Below, in pieces: positions 1-9,702 of a DNA stretch of 64,000 nt (its first letter is position 1; each line of letters starts with the position of its first letter). The notes under the pieces are model-generated. The model saw nothing but the letters and a program-made list of their open reading frames with translations. It was not told the DNA's origin and did no database searches. The DNA lies in NCBI RefSeq assembly GCF_003688915.1, contig NZ_REFU01000002.1, positions 682,001 to 746,000 of the forward strand, given 5' to 3'. The position numbers and the translations under genes are program-made. The stretch is from Rhodococcus sp. SBT000017 (lineage in GTDB: Bacteria > Actinomycetota > Actinomycetes > Mycobacteriales > Mycobacteriaceae).

Positions 1-8
1 GCGGTCAT
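1..8 (-). CDS. tniB: Probable start of tniB (AAA ATPase of transposition), cut by window edge
   Basis: After the tniA stop codon (15..13) the minus strand reads TGAGGCGATGACCGC, which puts an ATG at 8..6 only four bases beyond the stop. In Tn402-type elements tniB follows tniA directly, so this is the expected position of the transposition ATPase. Only the first two codons are visible, so the assignment rests on context alone. Confidence 0.25.
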
Positions 9-12
9 CGCC

Positions 13-1713
13 TCACCATTCCTCGATGTCGCTGAAGACCGGCGTGGCGGTGCCGCCGTCCGCTCGAGGCTCCACCGGCGGGTGGATCGCCGGGATCGGT
101 GCACACGCGGCGGCACCGGTGAGATGCATGCGGCGGGCACGGTTGCGCCGGGCTTTGCGGGTGGCTTTCTGCGAGCGGTCGGTGACCTCGCGCATCTGCT
201 CGATCATCGAAAACAGAGCGCTCTCATCGACGTTCGACCGACCTTGTTCGCGGAGACGGGCGATAGCAGCTCGGTGCTCCCACAGTGTCACCGCGGGATG
301 TGACATCGTCCGGTACGGCACCTCGACATAGCCGGCACCGTCTGGTTCGAGGACCCAGATTCTGCTCAAATCGCGTGGGTCACGTCGTATCACGAACCGC
401 CCCAAATCCTCTCGCCGCGCAACCCACGGTTTGAGCGCGTTCGAGAAGTAGTGCACGTGATCGAGAACGAAGCCCGTCCGCGTCAGACGTCGCCGGATGA
501 CGGGAAGAAAGTCCACCAAGAACGCGGTTTCGCCGAGCACCACACGAGGGGCATGACCAACTGCGGCGACCCCACCGGCCCACACGGCGGCCGGAGTGTT
601 CCCGATCCCTGCGTGAACGCTCGCGTGATACGAGGCTATAGCCAGGACCAGCCAACGCTCCAACTCACGCAATGTCAACGCCGCGTGCTTGTCCGAGTCG
701 TAACTTCCTCGGTCCGCTGGGTTCGAGAAGGTGGTCCCAGGCAGCTCGTGCACCGCCGTCATCGCCGTTCCGATGATGCGTTCGACGATCCCGCCGTAGT
801 GCGGTCGGCCCGGAGGACGGTACTCGAGGGTGATGGCGTGCTGGGCGCATCCGCGGCGCAGCGCTTCGCTTTTGAACTCGGAGGCGTTGTCGAGATACAA
901 CTGCTTCGGCTTCCCCGCCATCGGCCACTGCACCTGCTCCGCCAGCTCGCATGCCTCCAGCCACGTCTGCTTCCCGCAGCACACGCGGCCCAGGCACAAC
1001 CCGACCGATATCGACGACGGCGGCTCCAGAGTGACGACGAACCCGAGTACGGAACGGCTGAAGACATCAACGGCGATCGTCAGGTAGGGGCGGCCGATCG
1101 GTTACCGCTCTTACTCGTCAACGACCATCAGATCGACGACGGTGTGGTCGATCTGGACCTGATCGAGAATCCCCGAAACCGTCGGTGGAACGTCGCCGGC
1201 GGACTGACGTGGGCGGGCGGCATCGGGTCCTCCGCCTGACCTGGCCACCGATGCCGGAGGGAGCGCGGCGATACGCGCAGTGACGGTATTTCTGGCCGGC
1301 ACCGGCAAACCCGCGCGATGACACGCCAGTGCTATACGTCGGTGCAGCGCAGCGACACTCAGCTTCTGGCGGTGAAGAAAATAGCGGGTGAGATGATCGC
1401 CGATCACTTCCTCGACCTCAGCCGCTACTCGGCTGCGGCCACGCCCTCCCGACGAGACCTTCGTCAGAAGATCGGTGACTGTCCCCGTCCCGTTCCTGAG
1501 CCTGCCGACCAACGTGTAGACCTGCCGCCTGGACAATCCCAACCGTTGCGCGGCATCGTCGACCGCTTCCGAACGCACCGAATGCATCTCCAGCAAGGGA
1601 GCCAGGACAGCGAAACGGGCCTCGGCCTGGGACCACCGCTCCCCCGACGCTGTCAGCACACCGGTCTCCACGACGTCGAGCTTGTCGGGGTCCACCACAA
1701 GCCTCCCTGTCAC
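13..1713 (-). pseudogene. tniA: TniA-type DDE transposase with two in-frame ochre stops
   Basis: One reading frame of 567 codons runs from ATG 1713 to TGA at 13. It is interrupted by TAA at 1113..1111 and TAA at 1104..1102. The product resembles the Tn402 transposase TniA: an N-terminal helix-turn-helix (GLSRRQVY), then a DDE integrase core with D in QIDHTVVDL (residue 189), D in YLDNASEFKS and E in GGIVERIIGT, and the typical C-terminal end IEEW. Both halves keep all family motifs in one frame, so only the nonsense codons disrupt the gene. In the family this stretch reads roughly VDDRDRQPIGRP; here it is VDE-stop-ER-stop-PIGRP. Full-length transposase is unlikely unless readthrough occurs. 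Confidence 0.85.
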
Positions 1714-1733
1714 CGAGAGCCGAACGTGCGACC

Positions 1734-1752
1734 GTGCACCGCACTTCTGACA
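1734..1752 (-). repeat. Subterminal 19-bp transposase-binding repeat
   Basis: On the minus strand this reads TGTCAGAAGTGCGGTGCAC. It matches the repeat at 1759..1777 at 16 of 19 positions and resembles the terminal repeat. Tn402/Tn5053 elements carry such 19-bp repeats as TniA binding sites. With the opposite copy it forms a 9-bp inverted repeat centred near 1755. Confidence 0.7.
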
Positions 1753-1758
1753 TCAGAA

Positions 1759-1777
1759 TGTCAGAAGACACGTGCAC
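1759..1777 (+). repeat. Subterminal 19-bp transposase-binding repeat, inverted copy
   Basis: The plus strand reads TGTCAGAAGACACGTGCAC, in the opposite orientation to the copy at 1734..1752 and to the terminal repeat. The spacing and sequence fit the accessory TniA sites of Tn402/Tn5053 ends. Confidence 0.65.
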
Positions 1778-1801
1778 TCACCCTCGAAACGCCTGCAAAG
1801 A

Positions 1802-1826
1802 GTGCAGCCGTCTTCTGAAGTTGACA
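1802..1826 (-). repeat. 25-bp terminal inverted repeat of the transposon
   Basis: Read inward on the minus strand it begins TGTCAACTTCAGAAGACG and ends GCTGCAC, closely matching the remembered Tn402/integron end. The outermost base is 1826. The next five plus-strand bases, CCTCG, would be one copy of the expected 5-bp target duplication. The partner copy lies outside the window. Confidence 0.75.
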
Positions 1827-1868
1827 CCTCGGGACAAACAGGGTCGTTCGACGGTCTAGTCGACGTTC

Positions 1869-3815
1869 ATGACTGCCGTGCAGCCCCACCCCCTACTGCA
1901 ACCCGTACGCGACCCCAGCGGCGGCGACGCGGCAGCGGCGTGGGCGGCGATCGTGCGCGAGGAACCGCGGTATCCGCGAGTGTCGGTATCGGCGAACGTT
2001 CGTATCCCGATGAGCGACGGCACAGCGCTGCGCGCGTACGTCGTCCGCCCCGCCGACGCATCGGGTAAGGCGGTGACGGGGAGTTTTCCCACCGTCCTGA
2101 ATCTGACGCCGTACAACAAGCTGCTGATCAAGAGCATCGACACGATCCTCGAGACCCCTGTTCTCGGTCGTGCGATCAGAGCCTTCTCGTCCGCGTTCGA
2201 CCTCACCGGAACCCGTTTCGACGGCATCACCGAGATCACCCGAGTGGTTGCAGGCGGGGCGGCGGACCTGCTGTCGGTCAACCGGCACCTCGTCCGCAGC
2301 GGGTACGTTCAGATGATCGTCGATGTCCGCGGCACCGGCAGTTCCTCGGGCACCTGGGACGTGCTGGGCACCCGCGAACAACTCGATTCCCTCGAGGTGA
2401 TCGACTGGGCCCGACGCCAGTACTGGTGCAACGGCAGGGTGGGAATGGCCGGCATCTCGTACTCGGCGATCAATGCGCTGCAGGCCGCAGCCAAGCAACC
2501 CGCCGGGCTCGACGCGATCTTCGCCGTCGAGGGCTCGGTGGACATCGTCCGCGAGATCTTCGCAACCGGAGGGGCCACCTCGGCGTTCATCCCGCTGTGG
2601 CTCACCGCCGTCAACGCATTGAAGTGGGCACCGGCCATCGGCGGCATCGACACGTTCACCTGGCTCCGCGATCGCACCCTGTCCCCCGCCACCAACCTGT
2701 TCGATCTGGCCAAAGGCTTTGTCACAGGACGAGATTCACGAATCTACGACGACGAGTACTACGACACCATCGACGCCGCCATCGAGGACATCGCGGTGCC
2801 GACATTCTTGTACGGCTGCTGGCACGACATCTTCGGCGGCTCCGCCCCCGACATCTACAACCGGCTGTCCCTCGAACGCGGATCGAAGCAGTTGCTCGTC
2901 GGTGACGGGTACCACGGCAACCCCGGAATCGGGTTCGGCGAACCGGGCTTTCCACCGCGTCTCGATATGCTCGAGCGAGCCTGGTTCGACAAGTGGCTAC
3001 GCGACATCGACAACGGAATCGAGAACTACGGCCCCGTCACGTTGCGTCAACAGGGCGGCAATTGGACTGCGCACGGCCGCTTTCCGGCTCCGCGGGCGCA
3101 ACCACGCAGGCTGTACCTGTCGGCGACGCCCTCAGGAACGGCAGCCCACGCCGTAGCCGACGGCAGCCTCACGACCGAACCGGCCACGTCCCGCGACATC
3201 CTGACGGTGCGGCCCTCGTTGCGGGCCGTCGTCTCGCGTGACACCACCCAGGTACTCGCCGGCGTGACGGCAGTGTTGGGGGGCGGATTCACCTACGACA
3301 ACCGGTTCGCCGAAGGTGCCGCAGTCACCTTCACCACCGGTCCGGCCGAGTCGGACGCCGTTCTGTCCGGTCCGATGAATCTGCATCTTCGAGTGGTCTG
3401 CCACGCACGGGAAGCGTTGTGGGCCATCATGATCTGCGACGTCGCTCCCGACGGGACCTCGACGGTGCTCAGCAACGGCGCTCTTCTGGCCTCGCGTCGA
3501 GCCGTGGACGACGAACGTTCCTTGTTCGCGCCGAACGGCGACTACACCCGGCCCTACCACCCGCTCACCGAAGCGGCGCTGCTTCCGGTACCCATCGGCG
3601 AACCCATCGTTCTCGATATCGACATTCTCACCACCGAGGCCGTCATCGCCACTGGCCACCGACTCCGGGTCGACGTATTCGCCACCGACACACCACGGTT
3701 CATCCCGATCTTGCCGGACCTACTGCGCACTCGACTACGCAAACAGGACATCAGCATCGACCCGGAAAGCCCGAGCTACCTGGTGGTGCCCATACTCGGT
3801 GAGCCGGGCTGGTAG
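1869..3815 (+). CDS. CocE/NonD family acyl hydrolase (S15 peptidase-like)
   Basis: This 648-residue protein has the layout of CocE/NonD esterases and X-Pro dipeptidyl peptidases: an alpha/beta-hydrolase core followed by a C-terminal jelly-roll domain (about 390-648). The nucleophile is Ser197 in GISYSA. The likely acid is Asp320 in YGCWHDIFGG and the likely base is His349 in GDGYHGNPG. No signal peptide is evident. It probably cleaves an ester or amide of unknown identity. The transposon end at 1826 lies close upstream and may have separated the gene from its original promoter. The next hydrolase starts 10 bp after the stop, so the two probably share a transcript. Confidence 0.8.
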   Translation: MTAVQPHPLLQPVRDPSGGDAAAAWAAIVREEPRYPRVSVSANVRIPMSDGTALRAYVVRPADASGKAVTGSFPTVLNLTPYNKLLIKSIDTILETPVLGRAIRAFSSAFDLTGTRFDGITEITRVVAGGAADLLSVNRHLVRSGYVQMIVDVRGTGSSSGTWDVLGTREQLDSLEVIDWARRQYWCNGRVGMAGISYSAINALQAAAKQPAGLDAIFAVEGSVDIVREIFATGGATSAFIPLWLTAVNALKWAPAIGGIDTFTWLRDRTLSPATNLFDLAKGFVTGRDSRIYDDEYYDTIDAAIEDIAVPTFLYGCWHDIFGGSAPDIYNRLSLERGSKQLLVGDGYHGNPGIGFGEPGFPPRLDMLERAWFDKWLRDIDNGIENYGPVTLRQQGGNWTAHGRFPAPRAQPRRLYLSATPSGTAAHAVADGSLTTEPATSRDILTVRPSLRAVVSRDTTQVLAGVTAVLGGGFTYDNRFAEGAAVTFTTGPAESDAVLSGPMNLHLRVVCHAREALWAIMICDVAPDGTSTVLSNGALLASRRAVDDERSLFAPNGDYTRPYHPLTEAALLPVPIGEPIVLDIDILTTEAVIATGHRLRVDVFATDTPRFIPILPDLLRTRLRKQDISIDPESPSYLVVPILGEPGW

Positions 3816-3825
3816 GAACGACATC

Positions 3826-4737
3826 ATGAGAATCGAACAAGGCATCGCGCCGGCGAACTCCGTCGAGATCGCGTACGAGGACATGGGTTCGGTCGATGAC
3901 CCTGCGGTCCTGCTGATCATGGGCCTGTCCGCGCAATTGACGTTGTGGCCCATGGATTTCTGTACCCGCCTCGTCGATGCGGGATACCGAGTGATCCGCA
4001 TCGACAACCGCGACATCGGACTGTCCACGAAGATGACCGGGCAAAAGGTGCGGGGATCCCAGATCCTCCGAATGATCCGACACGAGCTCGGGATGTCTTC
4101 CGACGTGCCCTACACGATCGTCGACATGGCCGCCGACGCCGTAGGAGTACTCGATCACCTCGGCATCGATACCGTGCACGTCGTCGGTGCATCGATGGGA
4201 GGCATGATCACTCAGGTCTTCGCCGGTAGTTACCCCGAACGAACCGAATCGGTGGGCATTCTCTTCTCGAGCACCAACGAGCCGTTCCTGCCTCCGCCGG
4301 ACCCACGCGCCCTGCTGCCCCTGCTCGGTGGCGTCGGGAAGGACGCCACGAAAGAGGAAATCATCGCGCATTCGGCAAAGACGTTGTCCACCATCGGCTC
4401 TCCCGGCTTCCGCACTCCGCTCGAGGAACAACTGGAGATCGCGCAGGTGATGTACGAGCGGAACTACAACCCCTCGGGCGTCGTGCGGCAGATGGCTGCG
4501 ATCACCGGCACCGGCAGCCTGCGGCCGTACGCGAAGAAGATCACCGCGCCGACGACCGTCATTCACGGGACCGCCGACAGACTGGTCCGACCGTCGTGCG
4601 GCAAGGCCATCGCCCGCGCCGTTCCCGGTGCCGAGCTGACGCTGATAGACGGCATGGCCCACGACCTACCCGCCGCGTTGCTCGACCGCATCAGCGGCAT
4701 CGTCCTGGCCAACTTCGCTCGCGCGAACGCGGCCTAG
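3826..4737 (+). CDS. Alpha/beta-fold hydrolase
   Basis: This is a 303-residue cytoplasmic alpha/beta hydrolase. The nucleophile elbow is GASMGG (Ser123), the acid Asp251 sits in HGTADRLV, and the base is His279 in DGMAHDLP, so the triad is complete. The ATG at 3826 is chosen because TAGGA lies at a suitable distance upstream. A longer frame from GTG 3799 would overlap the previous gene. The substrate is unknown. The family includes esterases, haloperoxidase-like enzymes and C-C hydrolases. A strong terminator follows at 4759. Confidence 0.8.
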   Translation: MRIEQGIAPANSVEIAYEDMGSVDDPAVLLIMGLSAQLTLWPMDFCTRLVDAGYRVIRIDNRDIGLSTKMTGQKVRGSQILRMIRHELGMSSDVPYTIVDMAADAVGVLDHLGIDTVHVVGASMGGMITQVFAGSYPERTESVGILFSSTNEPFLPPPDPRALLPLLGGVGKDATKEEIIAHSAKTLSTIGSPGFRTPLEEQLEIAQVMYERNYNPSGVVRQMAAITGTGSLRPYAKKITAPTTVIHGTADRLVRPSCGKAIARAVPGAELTLIDGMAHDLPAALLDRISGIVLANFARANAA

Positions 4738-4758
4738 ATCCTCGGCAAGACCCTACGA

Positions 4759-4792
4759 CGAAGGCCGGCCTCCCTGGGGAGACCGGCCTTCG
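4759..4792. terminator. Bidirectional hairpin terminator
   Basis: A 10-bp perfect stem, CGAAGGCCGG paired with CCGGCCTTCG, lies between the convergent hydrolase (ends 4737) and rplA (ends 4808) and can serve both. Confidence 0.7.
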
Positions 4793-4807
4793 TTCGCAGA
4801 TACGAAA

Positions 4808-5527
4808 TTACGCGTTCGCGTCGTCCTCGAGGAGGTTGCGCGTGCGGTTCGGATCGACCTGGACGCCGGGTCCGGTGGTGGTCGAGACGGTGACCTTCTT
4901 GACGTAACGACCCTTGGCCGACGACGGCTTCGCACGCAGGATCTCGTCCAGCGCTGCGCCGTAGTTCTCCACCAGCTTGGTCTCGTCGAACGAGGCCTTA
5001 CCGATGACGAAGTGCAGGTTGGCCTGCTTGTCGACGCGGAAGTTGATCTTGCCGCCCTTGATGTCGTTGACGGCCTTGGTCACATCGTTGGTGACCGTGC
5101 CCGTCTTCGGGTTCGGCATCAGGCCACGCGGTCCGAGGACACGGGCAATGCGGCCGACCTTGGCCATCTGATCGGGGGTGGCGATCGCGGCGTCGAAGTC
5201 CAGGAAACCGCCCTGGATGCGCTCGATCAGATCTTCTGCTCCGACGACGTCGGCTCCTGCTGCCTCGGCCTCTGCAGCCTTCTCACCAGCGGCGAAAACA
5301 ATAACCCGAGCGGTCTTGCCGGTGCCGTGGGGAAGGTTGACGGTGCCGCGCACCATCTGATCCGCCTTGCGGGGATCGACGCCGAGTCGCACTGCAACCT
5401 CGACGGTGGGGTCGAACTTGCTCGACGCGGTCTCCTTGGCCAACTTGGCGGCTTCGAGAGGAGAGTAGAGATTGTCCTGGTCGATCTTTGCGGCCTGCTC
5501 GAGGTAGGCCTTGCTGCGCTTTGCCAT
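4808..5527 (-). CDS. rplA: 50S ribosomal protein L1
   Basis: This 239-residue protein has the whole L1 family pattern, including NLPHGTGK near residue 80 and [12 protein letters not shown] near residue 135. It binds 23S rRNA at the L1 stalk and in many bacteria also represses its own L11-L1 mRNA. The gene follows rplK by 89 bp and ends the nusG-rplK-rplA run. The terminator at 4759 lies just downstream. Confidence 0.97.
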   Translation of the reverse strand: MAKRSKAYLEQAAKIDQDNLYSPLEAAKLAKETASSKFDPTVEVAVRLGVDPRKADQMVRGTVNLPHGTGKTARVIVFAAGEKAAEAEAAGADVVGAEDLIERIQGGFLDFDAAIATPDQMAKVGRIARVLGPRGLMPNPKTGTVTNDVTKAVNDIKGGKINFRVDKQANLHFVIGKASFDETKLVENYGAALDEILRAKPSSAKGRYVKKVTVSTTTGPGVQVDPNRTRNLLEDDANA

Positions 5528-5616
5528 GTCTTGCTGTCCTTCGTTCGAGTTCAGTGTGGTTGACGAGCCTGGCCGGCTCTCCCACGTGTACTTCGGTTAC
5601 TGCAGAGAGCTGGTAA

Positions 5617-6051
5617 TCAGCCTTCGACCGTGATGCCCATCGAGCGAGCAGTGCCGGCGATGATCTTCGCGGCCTGATCGATGTCGTTGGCGTTGAGGTC
5701 TTCCTGCTTGGTCTTGGCGATCTCGCGCACCTGATCCATGGTCACCTTGGCGACCTTGGTCTTGTGCGGCTCGCCGGAGCCCTTTGCCACGCCTGCAGCC
5801 TTGAGCAGCAGCTTGGCAGCGGGAGGAGTCTTGAGCTTGAAGTCGAACGTGCGGTCTTCGTAGACCGAGATCTCGACCGGCACGACGTTGCCGCGCTGCG
5901 ACTCGGTCGCGGCGTTGTACGCCTTGCAGAACTCCATGATGTTGACGCCGTGCTGGCCCAATGCGGGGCCGACGGGCGGTGCCGGGTTGGCGGCACCGGC
6001 CTGGATCTGAAGCTTGATGATCCCGGCTAGCTTCTTCTTCTTCGGGGGCAT
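5617..6051 (-). CDS. rplK: 50S ribosomal protein L11
   Basis: L11 has 144 residues, starting [16 protein letters not shown] and ending [10 protein letters not shown]. It forms part of the GTPase-associated centre and is the stalk base needed for the RelA response. The ATG at 6051 is preceded by AAGGAAAAAGAA, a good ribosome binding site. The open frame continues upstream, but those codons lie in the leader. It sits between nusG and rplA as in most actinobacteria. Confidence 0.97.
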
Positions 6052-6115
6052 TTCTTTTTCCTTGTATTCGCTCGGGTTTCTTGCGGTTGCTACTGCAAGT
6101 CTGTGCGCGCGGCTT

Positions 6116-6955
<840 letters not shown>

Positions 6956-7005
6956 CTAGTTTCCTGCTCGGTTCGATCGTCGATAGGTCACGCAGCTGCG
7001 ATCGG

Positions 7006-7482
7006 TCAGCCGAACAGCCAGCCGACGCCCTGGATGAAGAGCACGTCGAGGCCACTGATGTACGCGACCATGAACGTCAGGAAGACGAGCACGACGCTGG
7101 TGTAGGTGACCATCTGCTTCTTGTTCGGCCAGATGACCTTGCGAAGCTCGGCGACGACCTCACGGAAGAACTGCAGCAGACGCAGGAACACGTTCGGCCG
7201 CTTGTCGGCTTTGACCTTGCCCGAACGAGTCCTACCGGTCTTGGCCTTCGCCGGCGCGGTGGATGCGGCCGGAGCCTTGGACATCGACACGCCCGAAGCG
7301 CTACCGCGGGACCTGCTGGTCGATCGCTTGCCGGTGGGCACCACGGCGTATGCAGCGGATTCACCGGCAGTGGTGTCAGCATCGGAAGGACGGCCCTCGG
7401 AGCCAGGTGCGACGTCGTCTGAAGCCGAAGAGTTCTCGAACTCCTCCGATCGACCGTCGCGCTTACCGCGCTCCTCGCTCAC
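7006..7482 (-). CDS. secE: Preprotein translocase subunit SecE
   Basis: The 158-residue product has a charged, low-complexity N-terminal part. It ends in the conserved SecE region: an amphipathic helix with LRKVIWPNKKQM and one membrane segment (TYTSVVLVFLTFMVAYISGL). It clamps SecY in the plasma membrane. The GTG at 7482 is chosen for its GAGAGGAACGAC upstream. A longer frame would run into tRNA-Trp and is rejected. The gene is directly upstream of nusG. Confidence 0.93.
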   Translation of the reverse strand: MSEERGKRDGRSEEFENSSASDDVAPGSEGRPSDADTTAGESAAYAVVPTGKRSTSRSRGSASGVSMSKAPAASTAPAKAKTGRTRSGKVKADKRPNVFLRLLQFFREVVAELRKVIWPNKKQMVTYTSVVLVFLTFMVAYISGLDVLFIQGVGWLFG

Positions 7483-7512
7483 GTCGTTCCTCTCAGTTGC
7501 TGACACCTTGGG

Positions 7513-7585
<73 letters not shown>

Positions 7586-7774
7586 TCGGCCGAAACTTCT
7601 CGGCCGCTCTGGTGTCGATCCGACTCACACTCTCGAGCCCACGTCACCTCGGAAGGAGGACGCGGGCAGCGCAGAGCGCCGGATTACCCCAGAAATCTCA
7701 GTGTACTGCACACTCTTCGGAACAGATAAATCCCGTCGTCCCGGCCACGAACTACTTCTGCCGGATCGACATGC

Positions 7775-8200
7775 TCAGGCCAAACGTACCGTTGCGGTAG
7801 CTCGCCCGAAAATCTTCTTGCCCTCGAACTTCGCCACGATGGCAATCACGGCAGTTCGCTCCTCGGCGTCCATCGTCTTGATCTTGCCGGTGAACTCGAC
7901 CTGCGCCGCCGAATCCACCGGGACGAACACCGAGCTGGTGAAGCGCACGTTGTACTCGGTGACCGCACCCGGATCGCCGAGCCATGACGTGACGAAGCCG
8001 GCACCGAGGCCCATCGTCAGCATGCCGTGCGCGATCACGTTGTCCAATCCGGCCAGCGCGACAACCTCGTCACTCCAGTGGATCGGGTTGGGATCGCCGG
8101 ACACACCTGCGTAGTTCACCAGGTCGCCGCGGGTCAAGGACACGACTCGCTCGGGCAGCTCCTCGCCGACGGACACGTCGTCGAAACTACGAAGCGCCAT
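7775..8200 (-). CDS. hadB: (3R)-hydroxyacyl-ACP dehydratase subunit HadB
   Basis: This 141-residue MaoC-like hot-dog protein carries the hydratase motif at Asp36 and His41 in SGDPNPIHWSDE, the catalytic dyad of the HadB subunit. With HadA it dehydrates 3-hydroxyacyl-ACP in the FAS-II cycle that elongates mycolic acid precursors. The start overlaps the hadA stop by 14 bp, so the two are probably coupled. No hadC follows: 189 bp downstream comes tRNA-Trp. Confidence 0.9.
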   Translation of the reverse strand: MALRSFDDVSVGEELPERVVSLTRGDLVNYAGVSGDPNPIHWSDEVVALAGLDNVIAHGMLTMGLGAGFVTSWLGDPGAVTEYNVRFTSSVFVPVDSAAQVEFTGKIKTMDAEERTAVIAIVAKFEGKKIFGRATATVRLA

Positions 8201-8729
8201 GCCTGATCACTTCCTTGACCGCATGCGCGATGTTCTCGTCGATCTCCCCGCCGGTACGCGCCACGATGGTCGTCCACGTGGTCTGTACGAGATCGCCGTT
8301 CTGGTCGGTGATGATGTTCTTCGTGGTCATGATGTCGCTGCCGCTCATCTGCCGGAACGACTCGAGGTACACGTCGCAGAAGATTCGATCGCCGACCTGA
8401 ATCGGGCGATGGAATTCCAGTCGTTGGTCGGTCTGCAGAATCTGGCTCGGGTCGTAACCGGTGATGACCTCTTGCAGCATCCGGGTCTGCGCACTGATCC
8501 CGAGCAGGGAAATAAAAGTCAAGGGCGCGAGGAGACCGTCGTAACCGAGGCCCTTCGCTGCGTCCTCGTCGTGATGCGCGGGATGAAAATCCTGGACGGC
8601 ACGCGCGTATTCACGAACCTTCTCGCGGCCGACCTCGTAGAAGTCGTCGACGCGGAAATGAGAACCGACCATGGACGCCGCGTGTGCGGATGCATCCATG
8701 GTCGGGACATCGTGTGGAGCTTGTGACAC
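8187..8729 (-). CDS. hadA: (3R)-hydroxyacyl-ACP dehydratase subunit HadA
   Basis: This 180-residue hot-dog protein resembles mycobacterial HadA (REKVREYARAVQD, GLLAPLTFISLLG, DQRLEFHRPIQVGD). It lacks the His/Asp catalytic pair of HadB and is taken as the substrate-binding partner in HadAB. The GTG at 8729 has AAAAGG upstream. An internal ATG at MVGSHFRVDDFYEV would match the mycobacterial length better, so the first 20 or so residues are uncertain. It is encoded between rpmG and hadB, the conserved mycolate-producer arrangement. Confidence 0.88.
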   Translation of the reverse strand: MSQAPHDVPTMDASAHAASMVGSHFRVDDFYEVGREKVREYARAVQDFHPAHHDEDAAKGLGYDGLLAPLTFISLLGISAQTRMLQEVITGYDPSQILQTDQRLEFHRPIQVGDRIFCDVYLESFRQMSGSDIMTTKNIITDQNGDLVQTTWTTIVARTGGEIDENIAHAVKEVIRHGAS

Positions 8730-8836
8730 GGAAAACCTTTTCTACCCTGGACGCAAGAGCCGTTAGGGGGAGAAAATTCGACCTAACGCCGGGCGCCGAC
8801 TAGAGATCGGAACTGCGAACCAGCGAGCCGTGCAGT

Positions 8837-9004
8837 CTAGCGAGATTCGCGGTGAGCCCGGTGCGTTCCGCAGTTGGAGCAGAACTTCTTCAGCTCGATG
8901 CGGTCGGGGTCGTTCCGACGGTTCTTCTTGGTGATGTAGTTGCGGTGCTTGCAAACCTCGCAGGCCAAGGTGATCTTGGGCCGCACATCGGTGGAGGAGG
9001 CCAC
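8837..9004 (-). CDS. rpmG: 50S ribosomal protein L33, zinc-binding (C+) form
   Basis: A 55-residue L33 starts at GTG 9004 ([18 protein letters not shown]) and ends THRAHRESR. The four cysteines C15-x2-C18 and C42-x2-C45 form a zinc ribbon, so this is the zinc-requiring paralogue. Many actinobacteria also carry a cysteine-free L33 elsewhere under zinc control. It precedes hadA, as rpmG2 does in mycobacteria. Confidence 0.93.
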   Translation of the reverse strand: MASSTDVRPKITLACEVCKHRNYITKKNRRNDPDRIELKKFCSNCGTHRAHRESR

Positions 9005-9085
9005 TGGACGCCTACTTTCGGGTAAATCTGATCTGGGTCAATCAGGACTGTTCATGGGTGCTACTGGTCGTGCTTGCCTACTGTG

Positions 9086-9158
9086 TAGCGGTGACCGGAC
9101 TTGAACCGGCGACGCAACGATTATGAGTCGTTTGCTCTACCAACTGAGCTACACCGCC
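9086..9158 (-). tRNA. tRNA-Met (CAT)
   Basis: The 73-nt cloverleaf starts GGCGGTGTAGCTCAG and has anticodon loop CTCATAA (anticodon CAT). The first acceptor pair appears to be G-U, so it is an ordinary elongator type rather than initiator. Some CAT tRNAs decode isoleucine after lysidine modification. The mycobacterial order thrT-metT-rpmG supports elongator Met. Confidence 0.9.
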
Positions 9159-9220
9159 TCAGGTGCTCATCGTCTACCATCCCACGTGAGGAACTCGACG
9201 TCGAGCAATCCAATCCAGCG

Positions 9221-9293
9221 AGCCCCCTAACGGAATCGAACCGTTGACCTTTTCCTTACCATGGAAACGCTCTACCGACTGAGCTAAGGGGGC
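9221..9293 (-). tRNA. tRNA-Thr (GGT)
   Basis: The 73-nt cloverleaf has acceptor arms GCCCCCT/AGGGGGC, an anticodon stem TTTCC/GGAAA and loop ATGGTAA (anticodon GGT). It lies 62 bp upstream of tRNA-Met on the same strand. Confidence 0.95.
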
Positions 9294-9402
9294 GGGATCA
9301 GTTCACGTGCATGCCGTGCGCTGAAGCCTCCAAGAGGTTACACATTCCGAGCGCCCAGTACCAAATTACGTGGTCAGCGACCCATGCATGTCCTCTTCAC
9401 AT

Positions 9403-9438
9403 GGAAACCCCAGCGAGAGAAACACTCGCCGGGGTTCC
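9403..9438 (-). terminator. Hairpin downstream of tRNA-Tyr
   Basis: GGAAACCCCAGCGAG can pair with CTCGCCGGGGTTCC, a long GC-rich stem starting a few bases after the tRNA-Tyr 3' end. This would separate tRNA-Tyr from the tRNA-Thr/Met unit. Confidence 0.6.
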
Positions 9439-9443
9439 AGGTG

Positions 9444-9526
9444 TGGCAGATGTAGGATTCGAACCTACGTAGGCATAAGCCGACGGATTTACAGTCCGCT
9501 CCCATTGGCCGCTCGGGCAATCTGCC
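9444..9526 (-). tRNA. tRNA-Tyr (GTA)
   Basis: This 83-nt tRNA has acceptor GGCAGAT/ATCTGCC, anticodon loop CTGTAAA (anticodon GTA) and the long variable arm expected of bacterial class II tRNA-Tyr. Confidence 0.95.
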
Positions 9527-9702
9527 GTGCTGCGATCGAAGCTCGTACTGCTCTTCGGCGCGGTGAGAAGAATACAACGAACGTCCCCCCGGAACGCAAA
9601 CCGGGTGGATACGGTCGGTAGCGGGCCGATAAAGTCCCTGCAGGATGTGGTCCGACACCATCGCCACATCAAATATTTCGATTCGACTGGAGAGTGTGAG
9701 AA

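Larger units (their letters stand above)
1..1826. mobile_element. One end of a Tn402/Tn5053-family transposon (partial)
   Basis: A tniA-like transposase gene reads leftward from this end, and a 25-bp terminal inverted repeat closes the element at 1826. The outer repeat begins TGTCAACTTCAGAAGACG on the minus strand. From memory it matches the class 1 integron/Tn402 end (TGTCATTTTCAGAAGACG) at about 22 of 25 positions. Two further 19-bp repeats of the same kind lie just inside, as is usual for this family. The other end, and probably tniB, tniQ and cargo genes, lie left of the window. The element stops 42 bp before the start of the hydrolase gene at 1869. Confidence 0.8.

Noticed and set aside
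1821..1860. Hybrid promoter formed by TTGACA at the transposon end and TCTAGT before the hydrolase gene
   Set aside because: The distance between the two hexamers is about 28 bp, too long for a sigma-70-type promoter, and no good -10 lies at 17 bp.
9086..9158. CAT-anticodon tRNA as tRNA-Ile2
   Set aside because: The gene order with tRNA-Thr and rpmG matches the mycobacterial metT locus. Sequence alone cannot settle it, but Met is more likely.
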